Both the position numbers and the translations under genes were made by a program. From NCBI GenBank assembly GCA_030248135.1, contig JASANC010005171.1, positions 40,444 through 104,443 on the forward strand: a stretch of DNA of 64,000 bases. Direction: 5' to 3'. The notes under the pieces were generated by a model. It did not search any database, was not told where the DNA came from, and saw only the letters and a list, made by a program, of their open reading frames with translations. Every line of letters begins with the position of its first letter. Position 1 is the stretch's first letter. This document shows positions 45,095 to 56,299 of the stretch, piece after piece. The DNA is from Theristus sp. LFF4_11 (Eukaryota > Nematoda > Chromadorea > Monhysterida > Xyalidae).

Positions 45095-48000
45095 TTAAAA
45101 TTTCTTTGGAACTTGGCCATGTTCAATTAAGCTGTAAGCCCCGTCAATCAGGCTTTTTCGTCCTGATGTAGGATTCGTTATTCCAAGCAATGTTTTCATC
45201 TGGAAATTTTGGGCAATACATTTTTATTATTTTTGTTTCGACCAACTGAGTTATTTGCTCTTATGACTTATTTTGAAACAAGCAAAAAAATTGAATCCGC
45301 CAAAATTATACCTTTGTGTTGTCGAATGAGAATTCTGTGTCCCAAAAGCTGTTCAAATCTTTTGCTTGCCGACTGAACAAAGCAGCCATTCTTACCAGCC
45401 ATCTAGGTAAGGTTCGTTGACTGATCTTGTAATCTGTTAACAGGATTGTTTTGGTAATGTTGAGGTCAAACAGAGCAGTTTTTAAATGCAATCCTTTTTT
45501 GAAAAATCAATTTTGATTTTTCACTTTTTATGAAACATACTTTTTGGACGAAACTCCAGCGCGAGACATTCAGCAATTTCATCGAACCACATGCTTTCAG
45601 TCGACAGAATGATACGTTGGTTACTGGCCTGAAAGGAGCGTTTTGAAACAAGCTAAACCAGCTGATTTTCGCTGCGGTTAGTCATGTGAAACAAAAATGA
45701 AATTGATAGAACAAAAACAATAGTTGCTTGCCTCCGGCTTTGTCATCGCAGCAAAATGCGCTTGTGCAACATCGCGCACGTCAATAACATCGAACATCAC
45801 TTTTGGAACCATCGGAACTTTGCCGCGCAAAAATCTGCTTGTTATCTAGAAAAACAAAAACAAACATGCATAACTGGCTGGGTGCGTGAATGTCAACAAC
45901 TAAAAACGAAAAAATCAGCATTTCAAAACAGTTTTTCATAAACTTGTTTTGAAAAAGGTTTGAAAAAATTTTGAACTCAAAGAAACAATAAAAACTAGCT
46001 TTTTCCTACTTCTGCTGTGCTCGAAAGCACTGAGGACAAGACGGGACCAATGACCAGAACCGGATTCAAAACCACCAAGTCGAACTGCACTGTAGTCAGT
46101 TTTTTGCTATTAAAATTTGTTAAAGGGAGAACAGCATGAAAACTGTAATGTTCAAGTTTTTTAACCGGATTTTAACCGGAAATAAACCAGCAATATTCAC
46201 CAACCGTCTTCATTCTCTACGAACTCCCATGCAATCCTCTCCGCGCGCGTTTTACTTTCCACGTAAGAGTTGTTGTCAATTTTTGCCAAGTCAACCCAAT
46301 CATCTTCTGTGAACGTTGCGAGACCACGAGTTTTCTTTATTTCTGGCAAATTACTCATGTCTGCAAAGAATGTTGAAACTAGAAAATGGAGCACACAGTG
46401 TGGGTCTCCGTACTACATGCTGTTCATACAGTTTTATCGGAGTTTCTTGCTTTTGCGAAATAAAATAAAAAATGGAGAAAAATAATGAAAAAATAAAAAA
46501 ATAAAAAATAAAAATAAAATAAAATAAATAAAATTTAAATAAAATAAAATAAATAAAATAAAATTCCGGAACCGGCGCGCGTACAAATTAAAAAAAATGG
46601 ATGGTGTGGCAAAACGAAAGCGAACGAAACAAAAAGAAACTTATTGTACGTTTGTTTTTTAACCTGTCATCTTGTTTTTGGCAGAGCAGTGTCTGCGAAA
46701 AAAAACGAAAAACGTAAAGAATCTGACAGGTTTGCAGAGAAACATTCCGTACCAATAATTGCGGCGACCGAACTGGTCAGCACCAGTCGCTGAACGGACG
46801 GCGTCGCTGCGCAGGCGCTCAGAACACTGCGGACGCCGTCAACGGCTGGACGCACGATCTTCTCACGACCGTTGCTGTCCATCAGCACGGGCGAGGCGAC
46901 GTGCAGCACGTACGTGCAACCGTTCACTGCCCTTAAAAACTTGCGGAAAAGGTCAGCTTGAGGCCCGTTTATACCTGACGTATGCAGACGTACGTCGACG
47001 TAGGTCAGGTATGAACGGTATGACTTATTTTTTAAACGTGTCCCACTGAAATGACGTCATGTGCCGCCAACATGCGCTGCGCTTGCCGTTCACAGCAAAC
47101 CAGACTTTCCGTTTAGCCGATTTCTTCCCGTAAACAAATGGTGAATGTCGAATCAATCACACCAAACTGACATTTCAGTGCCTGTGCACTTTGGCAAGCG
47201 GATATTTTCAGAGCAAATGACGTCATTTTAGTCTGGACACGTTTGAATAAATCCACAATAGTATGCAATAACACGAGTCCTAAAGTGACGTGACGTGCCG
47301 TACATGCATACGTTTAGATGAACGGCAGTATGCACTAACACGGGATCTAAAGTGACGTGACGTGACATGCCGTGCTGCATGCGCTGTATAAACGGGCCTT
47401 TATAGATTACCGGATCCTTCTGAAAATGGTCTAGCTGAACTCAGCTCGACAAGATGCTTTGAACGAGCCTGACTTACAAAAAAATAGTTTTTTTAATTCA
47501 AAAGACTCAATTTTTTCCTATCCTTCGGCTAGAAAATATGCATTCTGGGATTTTTCCTTTACCACCCCTCCTTAGTGGCTGGCAGCGTGCCAACTCAACT
47601 CATCGATTTTTGCAATACAGTGGTGTAGCGCAAAGCCATTTCGCTCGTGTTTCACAAACATTTATATAAAAACACGTTTTTCAAGCACTAATGTTTCTAA
47701 AATCGCATAAAAGACGGGATGTGTGAGCAACTTTTTTAACGCGTTTTTTCTCATTGCAACCATAGCGCAGCGGTACTGCTCTCGCTTGGCAGGGCGGGGG
47801 CCTTCGGAGAACGGATCCCATCGTTGAAAAAATTATTTAAAAATTTAATTGTTTTAGGTCATGCTTCGTGTTTTTTAGGCAAACTGCGTTCTCCTGACCT
47901 ATTTCTGACTTCATAATTGAACGGGACAGCCGAGTAGACAAGGCATAGGAACGGCAGTATGCAATAACACGAGACCTAAAGTGACACACGGCTTAAAACA

Positions 48001-48557
48001 CACAGAAACCATTCTCATCGTCGGCATTGACCGAATCAAAACCCGAAATTCAGTTGTCTTTCGCGGTGCTTGAAAGGGTTATAAACCGAATAAAAGCGGC
48101 TGCGCACCCTAAAAACAAACAGAACAACAACAATCTCACCTTAACCATTCATTCAGCGGACTTTGAAGCTCAATAGAAACGAGTTCCAGTTGAGTTTTGT
48201 TTGGCGATTTATCCAGCTGTCGAATTGGTTCGCATTTCTTTTCGTTGCTTGTGTCGCGAACGGTGCCTCGCACTTTGTAGCCGTTTTCAAGCAGCACCTT
48301 GACGCAGTGGATGCCAATGAAACCAGACGCGCCCGTCACCAGTACCACTGAGAAAGTTTTAAAAAAGCGATTAGCTTACCAAAAACCGCAAAGTTGACGA
48401 GAAGTATGTTGTGAGGAGGCAGAAAGTCAAATCGAAACCATTTTTGGAGCACTTTTGCTGTAGTGCACTCGCCATAGGGCATGGGCTTTTTTGTCATACG
48501 CGACAAAAATGAAAACGAAAGGTAAAAAATAAACGCAAACATACTCGTCTCCGCCAT
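45095..48557 (-). CDS. extended SDR, dihydroflavonol-4-reductase-like
   Basis: Nine exons, all in phase (transcription order): 48545-48557, 48140-48347, 46753-46931, 46205-46360, 46010-46089, 45732-45845, 45541-45628, 45312-45433, 45095-45199. 354 residues, normal for the family. VTGASGFIG (8-16) is the NAD(P)-binding TGxxGxxG. TYVLHVASP and LTSSVAA (~125-131) carry the active-site Ser; YVESK (166-170) gives the catalytic Tyr and Lys. NPVLVIGP, DVRDVAQAH and a YSLIEHGQVPKKF end complete the fold. Such enzymes reduce a carbonyl, or oxidise an alcohol, with NADP(H); the substrate is unknown. The 13-nt first exon joins so that codon 5 is another ATG. Intron 6 appears to be GC-AG (GAG then GCAAGC). 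Exon 3 has a TTTTTAAG acceptor, and a transposon complex begins only ~31 bp upstream of it. Confidence 0.93.
46480..46565. repeat. AAATA-rich simple repeat in SDR intron 3
   Basis: Imperfect AAAATAAAATAAAT repeats, about 85 bp. Confidence 0.85.
46962..47985 (+). mobile_element. partial copy of the array unit in SDR intron 2
   Basis: Begins GGCCCGTTTATACCTGACG, includes the whole palindromic MITE2 (to ~47401, ending ATAAACGGGCC) with the TGACGTCA MITE nested inside. It continues through the tRNA-like box to GACAAGGCAT (~47947), then jumps to GAACGGCAGTATGCAATAAC and stops at CTAAAGTGAC. That final motif is also where the monomer in exchanger intron 2 ends. Confidence 0.75.
47018..47262 (-). 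mobile_element. TGACGTCA MITE, copy 3 (nested)
   Basis: Inverted relative to copies 1 and 2, starting TATGACTTATTTTTTAAACG and ending TTGAATAAATCCACAATA. Flanked on both sides by GTATG, a possible target duplication. Nested in MITE2. Confidence 0.8.
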
Positions 48558-49694
48558 TTTTTAGCTGTGGCTTTTTATTCGGTAACCAAACAACTAAAGT
48601 AAAGAGTGTCTGTGTTTAAAACCGAATTTTAATAAAACAAAATATGGAACATTTGAACAATAATTTTTGGCAACAATACACACCATAGATGTTTGCAGTT
48701 TTGTGCATTATCAAACCAGTTTTTGCTTGCCGGTGGTATGAAGAATAAAATGCTGATAGCACCATAAAAAATAACATTGCCGCGCAACAACATTGGGTTG
48801 ATATGCAAACATTTTGTAGTTAAACGCACATTGACAAATAAAAACCCCACGAGCATTCATAAGTTACTAACTGACACATTTTACAGATGAAAACGGCACT
48901 TTAACTGTGTTAAACTAGTAGCTACCGATTCAGAAGTCAGGCATATTCCGACATAAATTAGCTGATTGGACAAACTAATGAAAATCTGAAAAGAAATTCT
49001 TGAGAAAAGCGCTCAACTTGTTTATTGTTGTTGTGCTTGTTTTGTCTCCGCCTGATCGTGAACGAGTAAAAATCCAAGTTTATAATTTTTCGGTTATTTC
49101 AGTTTTAGAAAGACACTGATCCTTTTTTACACAAGCTTTTTTGTACCACTCATTTTTGTGCTTTCAAAATTCCAAAAACACGAACAGCAGGAGTCGTTGA
49201 CGTTCGGTCGGTGCTGGTGTGGCAATTAATCTGATCAAAATTTACAAAATACCACACAAGTTGGAACTTCAGCAATCAATTGAAATTTCTCGTCTTTTTT
49301 TGTTCGCCTGGAAAGGTGTTCGCTCGAACGTTAGAAAAATTCACCTTTCAAAAAGTACATTTTTCGAACATAAAAATTGCTAAACATTCAGATGAATAAA
49401 AACCGGCCAATTTGCACATCGATCAACGAACGCCAGGAAAAATCGAACACACTGCATTTTTACTGGGATAAAGGAAAACTGTTGTGCAAAAATGTTCAGT
49501 ACACAGGCACGTTTTTATCCGTGCATTTTGCTTGGAAATCAATTGGAAAAAGACATCACGACATCACGCTCCTCAGCGACTGAGAAAGACATTTAAAGAC
49601 AGTCCACAACATTTTTCGTGATCATTTCGAATAAAGGTTGCATGTGCGCAGCATTTTTTGACTCAAACAGTGTGTGCACGAAAAAAATTGGACC
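48558..49694. other. intergenic
   Basis: No supported exon. The left part should hold the SDR promoter, read leftward. Confidence 0.4.
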
Positions 49695-50475
49695 ATGGCT
49701 TTCTTCGCAATGCTCTGCGTCGGTTGCCTGTTGATCCGTTTTGTGAGTGTCTCATGCTTTTGGTCTCCTCTCCAGTTATCGGAATTTCGGCAGATTGGCG
49801 CATACACGCAAAAAAACTCTCGTTTTCGTTTTCGTTTCCGTTTTTTTATCGAAGGCGTCTAAAATGAGGAACTGACCATTTCTGAGCGCAAGGCTCACCG
49901 TAGCAACTGTCTGAAAGCATTTCGTTACCTTGCAACATCGGCACACGTTTTTGTAGGCCCCAATCAGTGTGCAGTTTAAAAAAACAGACAAAACGTGGAC
50001 CCCAGTGTTGCGCTTGATTGCAAGATGCTTTCCGGCAATTTCCACGGTGAATCTTGTTCAGTTACTTTTTTGAGACAATAACAATTTCGGAAACGGAAAC
50101 GATAACGGAAACGGTAAGTTTTTAGCGTGCACTTACGTTTAATATGGCTAGGAGTGAAGTTCGCGTTACCCCAAGTCACTTTCCAAGTGAAGTTCTAGTA
50201 AAAAGTATGCCCGTTGCTTCAGGCGAGCACAGCACCGAGTCTGATGGCGCAAGAACAAGACGTTCTCCGCGACCATCTTCCCAACGCGAGTTCCTGGCAG
50301 GATTTAGCAGACTTTCATCAGAATCTACGCGAAATTGCGCTGGCCCGTTTTAAAGATAAACTGAATGACATGGTGTGAAAGTTTGAACTCTGATGAACTT
50401 TTTTTAATTGGACTTTATTCGACTGACGTTTCTGTTTTCATTCATTTTCAGCAGTCATCAGACGCAAAAGCATGA
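49695..50475 (+). CDS. probable small secreted protein, 4 exons
   Basis: Proposed exons 49695-49742, 49869-49973, 50223-50372, 50452-50475, all phase 0, 108 residues. Exon 1 encodes a signal-peptide-like MAFFAMLCVGCLLIRF with a GTGAGT donor. Exon 2 has ISERKAHRSNCLKAFRYL. Exon 3, bounded by CTTCAG and GTGTGA, gives a clean helical stretch (QDLADFHQNLREIALARFK). Exon 4 is only QSSDAKA and a stop. The exon 2 acceptor (AATGAG) is weak. I recognise no family. The 39-57-nt signal-peptide exon recalls the Cys-rich cluster, but the cysteine pattern does not match. Confidence 0.48.
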
Positions 50476-51177
50476 AATTTGGCGAAACAAACGCCGGCCA
50501 ATGAAAACTCTACAAAAGATAAATTGTAACTTGAAAAAACAACCAAAGCCTTTGATTTTTCATATAATGTGAAATTTTACTTGTTTTTAGATTGGTTTGC
50601 TTTTTGATTGTGAGTACTGAACCATATATTTCGTTGCGAACTGGACTACTGTGAAACTTTTGTGAAACACGACACCAATTGGGCTAGTTTCTTCGAGCTT
50701 CTCACATAAACTGAAAAGCGAATCAATTTGTGATCGGTGCGGCAGTCGCAAAAAAATTGAAAAACTGTCTCCGATTTTGAAAATATACAAAATAAAGGCC
50801 GAATACATAAATAAGGCAGTCCTTATATTCTCCAGCAAGGCGGGATCAGTCGCAGTCTGGCTTTTTCTGGACTAGACTGCCCGTTTTCAAGGAATGCTAA
50901 GATATCATAATTCCCAATCGCGTGTGCAAGGGAGAAAGAACAAACAGAATAACACGAAAAATCAATTATTTTAAAAAACACGTCAACTTTGACACACAAT
51001 TGGGTTTCTGAACATTTTTCTCTTTTATTCAAATTTCGCATCAATAATCATGGATGTATCCTTGCTAACTTCAACCGCGTCCGGCGTCCGAGCTTATTTT
51101 AAATGTCTGGAAGTTAAAAAAGGATCTCTTTCCAAAAAGGATCTTTTTCCTGTGGTTTCATTCAATATCCGAATTAT
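50476..51177. other. intergenic
   Basis: No supported feature. Short minus-strand frames only. Confidence 0.35.
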
Positions 51178-51990
51178 CTTCGGCTAGAAAATATGCATTC
51201 TGGGATTTTTCCTTTACGATTTGTATGTATACATTCTAAAAGTGATTTTTTTTGATTTCTGATAGCGGTTGCTTGCAATTGCAGTTGTAGGTTCCTAATT
51301 TTAAACCTGATCCTAATCCTAAGCCAAGCTTTTTGGTAACGTGAAAATGATCAATTTAGTTTTTGCATTTTTTTCTTTCCTGTGTTATGGGGCAGGGGCC
51401 ACCGCCACTGCACATGCACCTTTTTTAATGATGATGATGCATCACGTTCCTTTACCACCCCTCCTTAGTGGCTGGCAGCGTGCCAACTCAACTCATCGAT
51501 TTTTGCAATACAGTGGTATAGCGCACAGCCGTTTTGCTCGTGTTTCACGAACGTTTATATAAAAGCACGTTTTTGAAAGCACGAATGTTTCTAAAATTGC
51601 ATAAAAGACGTAATGTGTGAGCAACTTTTTTAACGCGTTTTTTCTCATTGCAGCCATAGCGCAGCGGTACTGCTCTCGCTTGGCAGGGCGGGGGCCTTCA
51701 TAGAACGGATCCCATCGTTGAAAAAAAATATTTAAAAATTTGATTGTTTTCGGTCATGCTTCGTGTTTTTAGGCAAACTGCGTTCTCCTGACCTATTTCT
51801 GACTTCATAATTGAACGGGACAGCCGAGCAGACAAGGCATAATTTTTCAGGGTGCAAGGAGCGCGCGGAATTTGAATGAAAGAAAAAATAGTTCCAGAAA
51901 ACCAATTGTGTATCAAATAGATTCGTTTGAGTTTTTTGGTGTGTGCGTGTGTAAACGATTGGGTCAATACCACGATTGGGGTGGTTGCTG
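51178..51990 (+). mobile_element. rearranged fragment of the array unit
   Basis: Starts TCGGCTAGAAAATATGCATTC, is interrupted after CTTTAC by ~235 bp of foreign sequence (51218-51451), then resumes CTTTACCACCCCTCC. It runs through the tRNA-like box (51653-51719) to CAATACCACGATTGGG. It lacks the downstream GC-rich block. Confidence 0.7.
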
Positions 51991-52198
51991 TTGCAGTGTG
52001 CTGATAGTTGTAGTGAAGATGACCAGGCTGGCAAGATGCCAGTGTGGTTTTTAATGTGTTGCAGTGTGTTCGTTTGCTTTGGGGGACAAGTTGTAGCACA
52101 TAGTTATTTGATCAATGCAAGCGCGAAACTTTTTGTGCAAACATGTGAGGGAGAAAAGAACACCCCTTGAAAATATACTTTCCGGTGTATGGCGGAAT

Positions 52199-52966
52199 TA
52201 GGGTTGCCACGAGACATGTCTCGTCTCGTCATTTGTCTCGCTCGGACCCATTTTTGCTGTATCGTGTATCGTCTCGTCTCGCCAAATTCTCAAAATAGGC
52301 GTATCGTGTATCGTCTCGTACAATGACTTTGCGTATCGTGTATCGTCTCGTCTCGTGACTTTGCGTATCGTGTATCGTCTCGTCTCGCCAAATTCCTGTC
52401 TCGCGGCAACGGCATGTCGTGTGAAAATGTTCATCTTTCTGTGTGTTACCTACCATTGAGCAAAAGGAAATGGTTGTCATTCTGGTCAGAAACATAGAAA
52501 TTCCGAGACGACCAGATACGAAAAATTTTATTGTTTTTTTGGATTTTCTCATGTTGCTGTTGTTTCTGTTTCCGTGAGTTTTTCTGGTTTTTCTCCTGTG
52601 TGAGTTTTTGTTGTTGTTTTTTTTGCTTTCGCGTGTCTTTTTGTGTGTGGCAATCAATTGCGGAGTAAATAAATGTGTGCGCTTTGATACCTCAGGCATT
52701 ATTTCCAAAAAAATTCACAAATTACTTGTCTCGTCTCGTATCGTCTCTTTATTTGTCTCGCTCGGACCAATTTTTGCTGTCTCGTGTATCGTCTCGTCTC
52801 GTGACCCTGCGTATCGTGTATCGTCTCGTCTCGTGACTTGCGTATCGTGTATCGTCTCGTATCGTCAAAAATCCAAAAATGCTGTATCGTGTATCGGCTC
52901 GTACAATGACTTTGCGTATCGCGTATCGTCTCGTCTCGCCAAATTCCTGTCTCGCGGCAACCCTAG
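52199..52966. mobile_element. TIR-bounded element with CGTATCGTGTATCGTCTCGT repeats
   Basis: Left end AGGGTTGCCACGAGAC, right end GTCTCGCGGCAACCCTA, its near-perfect complement. The interior holds two minisatellite blocks (52213-52410 and 52722-52960) of CGTATCGTGTATCGTCTCGT units, separated by ~310 bp of unrelated sequence. The first block also ends CTGTCTCGCGGCAAC, so it may be two tandem or nested copies. Confidence 0.65.
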
Positions 52967-53735
52967 GCGGAATGTATCTGTTGAACCCTCAACGCAAAGT
53001 GAGGCCGGTATTATGCGGTTGACCAGGAACAATGCAAGTGATATGGAGATATTTATGTTGGTATACGCTGATTGCTTGGTATCGAGTCAGTGTGTTATAC
53101 AGATTTTGATGCTATTGTACGCTGATTCGGCGTGTTGTGCAAGTTTGCTTGTGCCCTGACTATTATGTTTTGCAGTGACACACTTGCAGTGTTGAATACT
53201 TGGTGTATTTGGCGCAGTGCTTTTGAATAAAAACCCTCAAAACGAAACATGAAAGTCTTTACCGCTATGTAGTGGAATGACGGTATAATTAAACGTGAAG
53301 CAAGAGCACACATCCGTTGTTGGAGGTGGTGGACACATTGCTGTGGGTGTTGCAAACAAAGCAAGATTTACAATGTTTTTGACAATAAAAACTTGCAACA
53401 GACATTTACAACGGTAAATGCAATAAACGAATGAAAGCCACACACACGGGTTTGCACCCCGTTTGTACTTTGAAATGCTAACAGTGTATGTACCACCCCG
53501 TTTGTACGTTGAAGTGCTAACAGTGTACAATAAGCGGACACAACAAGTACAACATATTGACGGGGAGATGACCCAGATAAAAAAAGAGAACTGTCATGTG
53601 TGTTGCATTCTTTTTTCGACAGTTGTCCATTGTTTTTTACAAGCATCCTTTTGGGGCGTGATAAGAAAGGTCGGTTTTTGTTTCTGTGCTTTCCTGTGTC
53701 TGTTTCTTTTTTTCTCAAAAGAACCTCTGTAGCTG
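52967..53735. other. intergenic / possible 5' region of next gene
   Basis: No clear exon. A short duplicated CCCCGTTTGTAC / GCTAACAGTGTA motif lies at 53457-53527. Upstream exons of the following gene may be hidden here. Confidence 0.3.
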
Positions 53736-54423
53736 ATGATGAACGGGTCAATCCATCATGCTGCGCCGGGGACCCGCCACGCGACGCCGTTCGACCGGCG
53801 TTTACTCCTGCACACCGCATCGCCGGTCGGTATCACTCGTCGGGGTGAGCCGGCGCTCCAAGTAAGGTCAACAGTGAGCGTGCACGGCCGCAAACTGTAC
53901 TTGCACGGAACTCTGGCTCTGAACACGTGCCCTGCCAGCTGCGACAAATGTCGTTTGAACAGGTAACAGCAGACATGATACAACTTGCAATAAGCAGGAC
54001 AACATGATACTGCACATTTTAAAAAAAAGGACAGATGGAATAAACTCATGTCCTGCAACAAATGCTGTGAAACAAAACATATGCGCCAATTTCAGAAGTC
54101 GCGCCGCTGCCGGTCGGCGCAAAAAGTTGCAGAACGACGCTGCAGAAGAGACGGCTCGTGGCGTTCAGCAGCCACTGCTTCCATACGCGCTGTCAAATTC
54201 CGTGTCGGTTGAGCCCACAGGCGAACAGCTCCATTCGTCCGAGAACCGCGATTTCTCCACCGGGTTGGACGACGTGGCGATCAACCGCGGCATTGCGGCC
54301 AACGGGCGCTGTTACGACTGCAGACACCCTGCTGAGAATCTGCGGTGCCCCGCCTGTGCCCGTTCGCGTTCGATCGCCCCACGATTCAGTGACATTCTGG
54401 CGCACGCCCCTGTCAGCCGCTGA
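53736..54423 (+). CDS. unrecognised protein with CxxC motifs, two exons
   Basis: Exons 53736-53962 and 54096-54423 join in phase (184 codons). GTAACA is the donor and TTTCAG the acceptor. Exon 1 ends with TCPASCDKCRLNR. Exon 2 is basic at first (GRRKKLQND) and carries CYDCRHPAENLRCPAC, a C-x2-C-x7-C-x2-C set that could bind zinc, then a stop. The codons are GC-rich compared with the AT-rich surroundings, which supports real coding. The start is uncertain: an acceptor-like CTGTAG sits 3 bp before the ATGs, so 5' exons may be missing. Function unknown. Confidence 0.55.
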
Positions 54424-54487
54424 GACAATCGAACACTCGTTTGATGCATTTTTTGATCTTGATTTTTTATCTTTTGAGGTGTTTTAG

Positions 54488-54719
54488 CTATGACTTATTT
54501 TTTTAAATGAATCCCACTAAAATGACGTCATGTGCCGCAAAACATGCGCTTGTCGTTCACATCAAGCCAGACTTTCCGTCTAGCTGATTTTTTCCCGCAA
54601 ACAAATGGTGAATCAGTCACACCAAACAGAAGTTTTGTTGCCTGTACTTTGATAAACGGGCGTTTTTTAAAGCAAATGACGTCATTTTAGTCCGGACACG
54701 TTTGAATAAATCCACAATA
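54488..54719 (-). mobile_element. TGACGTCA MITE, copy 4
   Basis: Inverted orientation, TATGACTTATTTTTTTAAATG to TTGAATAAATCCACAATA, both ends with TGACGTCA. It is not nested in MITE2 here. Confidence 0.8.
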
Positions 54720-54966
54720 CACACACACCTGTCTTTTGTAATTTTTGACTAACGTTCACATATACCTTGTAAAAGAAAGTAGACAAATGAATGCTTGTTT
54801 GCTGTATTTCTGTCTTTTGAGGTGCCTTAGCTACAGCTACCTGTACCTATCTTTTTTTATTTTTTTTTAATATTTTTATATTTGAGGTGTCCTATCTTTT
54901 TTACACACCTGTCTTGTGTCATTTTTGACTGACGTTAAAACGTGCCTTGTAAAGAACAAGTGCAGA
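54720..54966. other. short spacer before the array
   Basis: Two related ~100-bp segments (CACACCTGTCTTTTGTAATTTTTGACT and CACACCTGTCTTGTGTC) form a degenerate duplication. No gene. Confidence 0.5.
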
Positions 54967-55279
54967 TCGACAAGATGCTTTGAACGAGCCTGACTTACAA
55001 AAAATAGTTTCTTTAATTCAAAAGACTCAATTTTTTCCCATCCTTCGGCTAGAAAATATGCATTCTGGGATTTTTCCTTTACCACCCCTCCTTAGTGGCT
55101 GGCAGCGTGCCAACTCAACTCATCGATTTTTGCAATACAGTGGTATAGTGCACAGCCGTTTCGCTCGTGTTTCACGAACGTTTATATAAAAGCACGTTTT
55201 TGAAAGCACTAATGTTTCTAAAATTGCATAAAAGACGTAATGTGTGAGCAACTTTTTTAACGCGTTTTTTCTCATTGCA

Positions 55280-55344
55280 GCCATAGCGCAGCGGTACTGC
55301 TCTCGCTTGGCAGGGCGGGGGCCTTCGGAGAACGGATCCCATCG
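55280..55344 (+). other. tRNA-like Pol III promoter (SINE head), array unit 1
   Basis: CCATAGCGCAGCGGTACTG contains TAGCGCAGCGG, a full match to the tRNA A-box consensus TRGCNNAGYNGG. CTCTCGCTTGGCAGG resembles the anticodon arm of tRNA-Ala (loop CTTGGCA). GAACGGATCCC is a degenerate B box ~45 bp downstream. A T/A-rich tail follows. Repeated at about 57099, 58921, 60743 and 62565, and in dispersed copies at 16386, 47758 and 51653. A tRNA-derived SINE head is the likely reading; it is not a functional tRNA, since the acceptor stem does not pair. Confidence 0.6.
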
Positions 55345-55764
55345 TTGAAAAAATTATTTAAAAATTTAATTGTTTTAGGTCATGCTTCGTGTTATTTAGG
55401 CAAACTGCGTTCTCCTGACCTATTTCTGACTTCATAATTGAACGGGACAGCCGAATAGACAAGGCTTAATTTTTCGGGGTTACAGGAGCGCGCGGAAATT
55501 GAATGAAAGAAAAAATAGTTCCAGAAAACCAATTGTGTATCAAATAAATTCGTTTGAGTTTTTTGGTGTGTGAGTGTGTAAACGATTCGGTCAATACCAC
55601 GATTGGGGTGAGGTGTTGGTCACTACCACACGACCGTTTTTCAATTACTCGGTAGCTTCATGGCCACACAACTGAAATTTCATTGGTGTGTGAGTGTTAG
55701 TGAACTTGGCCTTCTGTACATTGCCCGCAAGGTGATCGCAAAATCTGGTAATATCAATTTTTTC

Positions 55765-55972
55765 ATGTTCTGCAACGGAATGAGTGTGCAGGCGTGGAAA
55801 GAAAACCAGTTTCACTCTTTATGTGGCAATTCAAAGTCGCCTAAGTGACTCGGCCCTATGTAGGGGACTCGCATCACTTTTTGAATCTTGAATTCCCGCG
55901 CCATCCATGAAACTGTTTACCTGTCTGTGCGCGCATTGAGTTGCAGGACCAAAATAATAGATCATACGTGTT
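55765..55972 (+). repeat. ~210-bp dispersed repeat inside array unit
   Basis: CTTTATGTGGCAATTC, AGGGGACTCGCATC, TTGAATTCCCGCG, TGCGCGCATTGAG. Same repeat as 11880-12110 and 36430-36660. The older monomer at 15984-17275 is uninterrupted at this point, so this is an insertion into the unit. Confidence 0.75.
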
Positions 55973-56299
55973 TTCTCTACTTTTCCAAAGTAAGTCCAGA
56001 CATCGGTGTTTTGAAGAGCGGGCCCTCGCCCGCCACGCGGAAGATAGCAGCTGGTAAGTGTCTTGGGGAGGTGGAGGGGTGGGGAAAGGCCCGGCCGACA
56101 GGGATCAGGGGTGCAGGCAGACTTAGCCACGCAGTAAATAGAGAATTTTGAACACGGTCAAATTTCGGTTATTTTCTAAAGAGAATTCTAAAAATTTAAG
56201 TACACGTAAAAAATTGTCCTGTTTTCATTGTTGAACATGCAACTTTCCCTCTGTGAAATGGACAGCTTTTTTTAATGAAATAAGACTTGCCCTGTTAAA

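Noticed and set aside
46931..46962. Upstream extension of SDR exon 3 (in-frame ADLFRKFLR)
   Set aside because: The frame is open, but exon 2 ends in phase 2 and only the TTTTTAAG acceptor at 46932 restores the expected R-A-V-N-G-C join.
55280..55344. Functional tRNA gene
   Set aside because: A- and B-box-like motifs are present, but no acceptor stem pairs and the T arm is degenerate; better read as a SINE-type head.
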